Below are positions 32,004-35,449 of a stretch of 35,449 nucleotides of DNA, one piece after another. A program made the position numbers and the translations under genes. This DNA comes from Kocuria sp. GTDB taxonomy: Bacteria; Actinomycetota; Actinomycetes; Actinomycetales; Micrococcaceae. How positions within the stretch are numbered: the first letter of the stretch is position 1; the number at the start of each line of letters is the position of its first letter. The stretch is from assembly GCA_030454085.1 (NCBI GenBank), contig JAKDJD010000024.1, forward strand, positions 1-35,449, given 5' to 3'. The notes under the pieces are model-generated. The model worked only from the letters and a program-made list of their open reading frames with translations, was not told the origin of the DNA and made no database searches.

Positions 32004-34388
32004 ATGAGCACCACCTCAGCCCAGGTCCACCCCGCCGACTCCCACGGCCTGATTCGGGTGCATGGCGCCCGAGAGAACAATCTCAAGGACATCAAAGTCG
32101 AGCTCCCCAAGCGGCGTCTGACCGCGTTCACGGGCGTGTCCGGCTCGGGAAAGAGCTCCTTGGTCTTCGGAACCATTGCCGCGGACTCCCAACGGCTCAT
32201 CAACGAAACGTACAGCGCTTTCATCCAGGGCTTCATGCCCAGCCAGGCACGGCCCGAAGTGGATTTCCTGGACGGTCTCACCACCGCGATCATCGTGGAC
32301 CAGGAGCGGATAGGCAGCAATGCCCGGTCCACGGTCGGCACGGTCACGGACGCGAACGCCCTGTTGCGGACGCTGTTCAGCAGGGTCGCGGAGCCCTCGA
32401 TCGGCGGGCCCAAGGCGTACTCGTTCAACGTTCCCTCGGTGAAGGCGTCGGGCGCCATCACTGTCGAGAAGGGACATCGGAAAGCCACCAAGACGACCTT
32501 CTCGGTCACGGGTGGCATGTGCCCCAGGTGCGAAGGCATGGGGTCCGTGACCGACGTCGACCTCGAGGAACTCTACGACGAGGAAAAGTCCCTGGCCGAG
32601 GGGGCTATCAAGGTCCCCGGGTACTCCGGCGGCGGGTGGAACGTCCGGCTCTTCAGCGGGTCGGGGTTCGTGGATGCGGACAAGCCGATCAAGGAATTCA
32701 CGCAGCGGGAAATGCACGATTTCCTGTACAAGGAGCCCGTGCGGATCAAGGTCGAGGGCATCAACATGACCTATGAGGGCCTGATCCCCCGCATCCAGAA
32801 GTCGATGCTGTCCAAAGACAAGGAGTCGATGCAGACCCATGTGCGCGCGTTCGTGGATCGCGCGGTCACCTACGTCACCTGCCCCGATTGCGGAGGAACG
32901 AGGCTCACGCAGGGCGCGCTGTCCTCCAAGATTGAGGGCAAGAACATCGCCGACCTGTGCAGCATGCAGATCAGCGACCTCGCTGACTGGGTTCGGGACC
33001 TGGAGATTCCGTCGGTCGAGCCGCTGCTGGCCTCGCTGCGTTATCTTCTGGACTCATTCGTGGAGATCGGTCTCGGGTATCTCTCCCTCGACCGCTCCTC
33101 CGGGACCTTGTCCGGAGGCGAGGCACAGCGCGCCAAGATGATCCGACACCTGGGGTCCTCGCTGACGGACGTCACCTATGTGTTCGACGAGCCGTCCATC
33201 GGTCTGCACCCGCACGATATCGAACGCATGAACAAGCTCCTGCTCCAGCTCAGGGACAAGGGCAACACCGTGTTGGTGGTCGAGCACAAACCGGAGATGA
33301 TCCGCATCGCCGACCACGTGGTGGATCTCGGTCCAGGCGCCGGGACCGACGGCGGAGAGGTATGTTTCGAGGGCGACGTCGACGGGTTGCTGGCCTCGGA
33401 CACGATCACCGGGAAGCACTTGGAGGACCGCGTCAGCCCCAAGGAGGCCGTGAGGACACCGACCGGGGCGCTCGAGATTCGCGGGGCGAACCGGAACAAC
33501 CTGCAGGACGTCGACGTCGATATTCCTCTCGGGGTGCTAACGGTCGTCACCGGCGTCGCCGGCTCCGGGAAGTCGTCGTTGCTTCACGGTTCCCTGTTGA
33601 AAGGCACCCACGCCGAGGACGAGGGGGTCGTTGCGATCGACCAGTCGCCGGTCAAGGGGTCACGACGCAGCAACCCGGCGACGTACACCGGGCTCCTCGA
33701 CCCGATTCGCAAGGCGTTCGCGAAAACCAACGGGGTGAAGCCGGGGTTGTTCAGCTCCAACTCCGAGGGTGCGTGCCCGACCTGCAACGGAGCGGGCGTC
33801 GTCTTCACCGACCTCGGCATGATGGCCGGTCTCTCGACCGTGTGCGAGGACTGCGAGGGCAAGCGCTTCCAGCCGGAGGTTCTGGAATACACCCTCGGCA
33901 ACAAGGACATCAGCGAGGTCCTGGCCATGTCGGTCGCGCAGGCTCTGGAGTTCTTCGTTGCGGGCGAAAGCAAGGTGCCGGCGGCCCACAAGATCCTCAA
34001 GCGGCTCGACGGCGTCGGCCTCGGCTACCTGAGTCTTGGCCAACCACTGACCACTCTCTCCGGCGGCGAGCGCCAACGCCTCAAGCTCGCCTCGCACATG
34101 GGGGAAAAGGGCGGGGTGTACATCCTGGACGAGCCGACCACGGGACTGCACCTGGCCGACGTCGAACAGCTTCTCGGTCTCCTGGACCGGCTCGTGGACT
34201 CGGGGAAGTCGGTCATCGTGATCGAGCACCACCAGGCGGTCATGGCTCACGCGGACTGGATCATCGACCTGGGACCGGGCGCTGGGCACGACGGCGGCCG
34301 GGTGGTCTTCGAAGGGACACCGGCCGAGTTGATAACATCCGGATCGACGACAACCGGCCGCCACCTGAAGGAATACCTCGAATCATGA
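32004..34388 (+). CDS. UvrA-like ABC ATPase without UvrB-binding domain
   Basis: The 794-residue protein is a UvrA paralogue, shorter than the roughly 950 residues of DNA-repair UvrA. It has Walker A GVSGSGKSS at 44-52 and a second GVAGSGKSSL, signatures LSGGEAQR and LSGGERQR, and Walker B VFDEPSIGLHPHD and ILDEPTTGLHLAD. Zinc-type CxxC pairs are seen in CPRCEG, CPDCGG, CPTCNGAG and CEDCEG. Such short paralogues occur in antibiotic producers and resistant actinobacteria (DrrC-like) and may remove DNA-bound drugs. The frame opens at TTG 31992; ATG 32004 is preferred. It overlaps the next gene by ATGA and diverges from a MATE pump. Confidence 0.9.
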   Translation: MSTTSAQVHPADSHGLIRVHGARENNLKDIKVELPKRRLTAFTGVSGSGKSSLVFGTIAADSQRLINETYSAFIQGFMPSQARPEVDFLDGLTTAIIVDQERIGSNARSTVGTVTDANALLRTLFSRVAEPSIGGPKAYSFNVPSVKASGAITVEKGHRKATKTTFSVTGGMCPRCEGMGSVTDVDLEELYDEEKSLAEGAIKVPGYSGGGWNVRLFSGSGFVDADKPIKEFTQREMHDFLYKEPVRIKVEGINMTYEGLIPRIQKSMLSKDKESMQTHVRAFVDRAVTYVTCPDCGGTRLTQGALSSKIEGKNIADLCSMQISDLADWVRDLEIPSVEPLLASLRYLLDSFVEIGLGYLSLDRSSGTLSGGEAQRAKMIRHLGSSLTDVTYVFDEPSIGLHPHDIERMNKLLLQLRDKGNTVLVVEHKPEMIRIADHVVDLGPGAGTDGGEVCFEGDVDGLLASDTITGKHLEDRVSPKEAVRTPTGALEIRGANRNNLQDVDVDIPLGVLTVVTGVAGSGKSSLLHGSLLKGTHAEDEGVVAIDQSPVKGSRRSNPATYTGLLDPIRKAFAKTNGVKPGLFSSNSEGACPTCNGAGVVFTDLGMMAGLSTVCEDCEGKRFQPEVLEYTLGNKDISEVLAMSVAQALEFFVAGESKVPAAHKILKRLDGVGLGYLSLGQPLTTLSGGERQRLKLASHMGEKGGVYILDEPTTGLHLADVEQLLGLLDRLVDSGKSVIVIEHHQAVMAHADWIIDLGPGAGHDGGRVVFEGTPAELITSGSTTTGRHLKEYLES

Positions 34389-34894
34389 GCACCCGCCCCA
34401 GACCCCTCGAGCACGGACCAGCAACAGACGTGGTCGAGGGGTCCGGGGCAGGGACCCCTGGGGCCGAGGCCTCCGTCGGTGCGGGGACCGGTGCGGCGGT
34501 ACGCGGCGGTGTGGCACCCGGGGCGCCACGTGAGCGCGGCCGCGGGGTGTCTCGCGTCGGCGGGGTACTGACGGCGATCGGCGTCGCCCTCTCGATCGTC
34601 GCTTCCGTCCTGACCGGACTGCTCTTGGAGCACGCCGAAAGGACGTTGCCCTACCGGACCGTCAAGGAAGCCCTGGACCACGGCGACGGAGCCGCCTACG
34701 CCCCGTCGGTGGTCTGCGCGGCGTCGCAGGTCTTCTGGGTTGCGCTCGTCTTCTTGGGGTTCATCCTCCTGGTCATCGGCTTCGCCCGGGGATATCGCCG
34801 CACGTGGGTGTGGATTGCTGCCGTTCTGGGGCCCGTAGGACTGCTGGTTTCCGTGTCGGCCTTCGTGGTCACGCTGGGGTTGGCGGCGGCGTAG
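34385..34894 (+). CDS. Small membrane protein coupled to the UvrA-like gene, function unknown
   Basis: The 169-residue protein begins with about 55 residues rich in Gly, Ala, Pro and Arg, probably disordered, followed by three membrane helices (VGGVLTAIGVALSIVASVLTGLLL, VVCAASQVFWVALVFLGFILLVIGFA, WVWIAAVLGPVGLLVSVSAFVVTLGLA). I recognise no family. The ATG overlaps the upstream stop (ATGA at 34385-34388), so translation depends on the UvrA-like gene. A compact intrinsic terminator follows 17 bases after the stop. The 5' coding part holds competing inverted repeats at 34401-34459. Confidence 0.75.
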   Translation: MSTRPRPLEHGPATDVVEGSGAGTPGAEASVGAGTGAAVRGGVAPGAPRERGRGVSRVGGVLTAIGVALSIVASVLTGLLLEHAERTLPYRTVKEALDHGDGAAYAPSVVCAASQVFWVALVFLGFILLVIGFARGYRRTWVWIAAVLGPVGLLVSVSAFVVTLGLAAA

Positions 34895-34910
34895 ACTCAG
34901 GCTCGTCCGG

Positions 34911-34932
34911 GTCGGGTCACGCCCGACTTTTT
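34911..34932 (+). terminator. Intrinsic terminator of the UvrA-like operon
   Basis: GTCGGG (34911-34916), loop TCACG, CCCGAC (34922-34927) and TTTTT (34928-34932) form a textbook rho-independent terminator. Confidence 0.9.
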
Positions 34933-35000
34933 CGCGCGACCCACGGCCTCTTCGCGCGGCGACGGCACCGTTCGGGCGGTCCGCGGCACTGTTCGGGCGG
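34931..35000. repeat. Degenerate 20-21 base tandem repeats
   Basis: TTCGCGCG occurs at 34931-34938 and 34951-34958 (period 20). Right after, GGCACCGTTCGGGCGG at 34964-34979 recurs with one change at 34985-35000 (period 21). They lie between the terminator and the end of the S4 gene and resemble in period the repeats at 1167-1207. Confidence 0.55.
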
Positions 35001-35012
35001 CCCCGGCGGCCT

Positions 35013-35411
35013 TCAGCCCCGGTGGCCCCAGAGCTTTTCGAGCTCGCGCCGTTCCTTCTTCGTCGGGCGACCGGCGCCCGGTTCACGACGTGGCACCGGT
35101 GCCGACAAGGCGCTTGGCTTCGGCGGCGAGTGGTCGACGTAGCACGTGCGCGCGATCGGCGCCCCGACGCGCTTGGTCAGCAATTTGGTGACCTCGAAGA
35201 CCCGTTCCCAGCCGGGAGTCCTGACCTTGACGACGTCGCCCACCCGAATCGCCTGCGAGGCCTTGACGGGCTGGTCGTTGAGCCTCACGTGCCCCGCCCG
35301 ACACGCGGTCGTGGCCGAGGACCGGGTCTTGTAGAGCCGGACCGACCAGAGCCACGCGTCGAGCCGGACGCTCGACGGCCCTTCCTGCGGAGCCTGGTTC
35401 TCGGAAGTCAT
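35013..35411 (-). CDS. S4-domain RNA-binding protein (Hsp15/RqcP-like)
   Basis: The 132-residue protein has an S4 domain at about residues 17-75 (VRLDAWLWSVRLYKTRSSATTACRAGHVRLNDQPVKASQAIRVGDVVKV) like heat-shock protein Hsp15, which rescues stalled 50S subunits with nascent chains. After it comes a segment with basic residues and a basic tail GRPTKKERRELEKLWG, typical of Hsp15-type proteins. ATG 35411 is chosen over ATG 35420 and 35444 because TAGAAT on the minus strand (35424-35419) would start transcription right at it, giving a leaderless mRNA. Confidence 0.85.
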   Translation of the reverse strand: MTSENQAPQEGPSSVRLDAWLWSVRLYKTRSSATTACRAGHVRLNDQPVKASQAIRVGDVVKVRTPGWERVFEVTKLLTKRVGAPIARTCYVDHSPPKPSALSAPVPRREPGAGRPTKKERRELEKLWGHRG

Positions 35412-35418
35412 GGTCACC

Positions 35419-35424
35419 ATTCTA
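35419..35424 (-). promoter_or_regulatory. -10 element of the S4-domain gene
   Basis: TAGAAT on the minus strand is a close match to the -10 consensus and ends 7 bases before the ATG at 35411, which suggests a leaderless transcript. The -35 lies near the window edge and is not clear. Confidence 0.45.
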
Positions 35425-35449
35425 AATCGCACGGTCGAGACCACCCCAG

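Noticed and set aside
30482..32776. Plus-strand ORF of 764 codons across the MATE gene
   Set aside because: It is antisense to the MATE exporter and then runs out of frame through the UvrA-like gene; its composition (Asp/Glu/His/Arg/Gln-rich) is typical of a shadow frame.

Overview
This 35.4 kb window is chromosomal DNA from a high-GC Gram-positive bacterium, most likely an actinomycete of the order Micrococcales. The evidence is the strong GC bias, frequent GTG starts, sigma-A-type promoters of the TTGACN / TANNNT kind, several probably leaderless mRNAs, and gene families typical of that group (CsoR-CopZ-CopA, PdxR-PdxST, EfeUOB, GH15 trehalase-like enzyme, fused LplB-LplA ligase). The genus cannot be fixed from the sequence alone. 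I see no rRNA, tRNA, CRISPR array, integrase or intact insertion sequence.

Layout. 1-6.2 kb: a lipoate-protein ligase (-), a repeat-rich 533-base gap, a GNAT acetyltransferase (+), a secreted lipoprotein (-), an AT-richer gap with a good promoter, a secreted C39-like cysteine protease (+) and an M48 membrane metalloprotease (+). 6.2-10.2 kb: an ABC-F ribosome-protection-type ATPase with a possible attenuator leader, converging on a GH15 glycosidase. 10.3-13.5 kb: a copper-resistance operon csoR-copZ-copA with a perfect CsoR operator, closed by a strong bidirectional terminator. 13.5-14.7 kb: two small membrane proteins. 14.7-18.9 kb: the vitamin B6 locus, pdxR (-) and pdxST (+), separated by a two-gene membrane protein/XRE regulator cassette with its own dyad operator. 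19.1-21.5 kb: an FdhF/YdeP-type molybdoenzyme. 21.6-23.7 kb: a DUF2871 membrane protein and a DHA2-type efflux pump (-), behind a leader that can fold into a three-way junction. 23.9-26.7 kb: a TPP riboswitch driving an SDR oxidoreductase and a luciferase-like flavin monooxygenase (-), followed by a truncated FtsX-type permease. 26.6-30.3 kb: the efeUOB iron-uptake operon (-). 30.6-34.9 kb: a MATE efflux pump (-) diverging from a UvrA-like ABC ATPase coupled to a small membrane protein (+). 35.0-35.4 kb: an S4-domain RNA-binding protein (-).

The most interesting part is the 26.7-24.4 kb stretch. A complete TPP (THI-box) aptamer lies on the minus strand and its 5' half is at the same time the last codons of efeB; the efeB stop codon falls directly after the conserved CTGAGA of the aptamer. 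A -10 element within the efeB tail would start transcription at the base of the aptamer. The riboswitch leads into two oxidoreductases that are not recognised thiamin-biosynthesis genes. Repression by TPP would imply that they work when thiamin is short, so an oxidative thiamin-precursor salvage route is a reasonable hypothesis. The genes beside it look rearranged: an extended efeB tail on one side and a permease lacking its 5' two thirds on the other.

Other regulatory observations are a TTG-started leader peptide with a Shine-Dalgarno-sequestering stem before the ABC-F gene, three TGCAAAAA sites upstream of pdxR, a symmetric 36-bp four-half-site operator before the membrane/XRE pair, and several promoters placed so that the start codon is at or near the 5' end of the mRNA.
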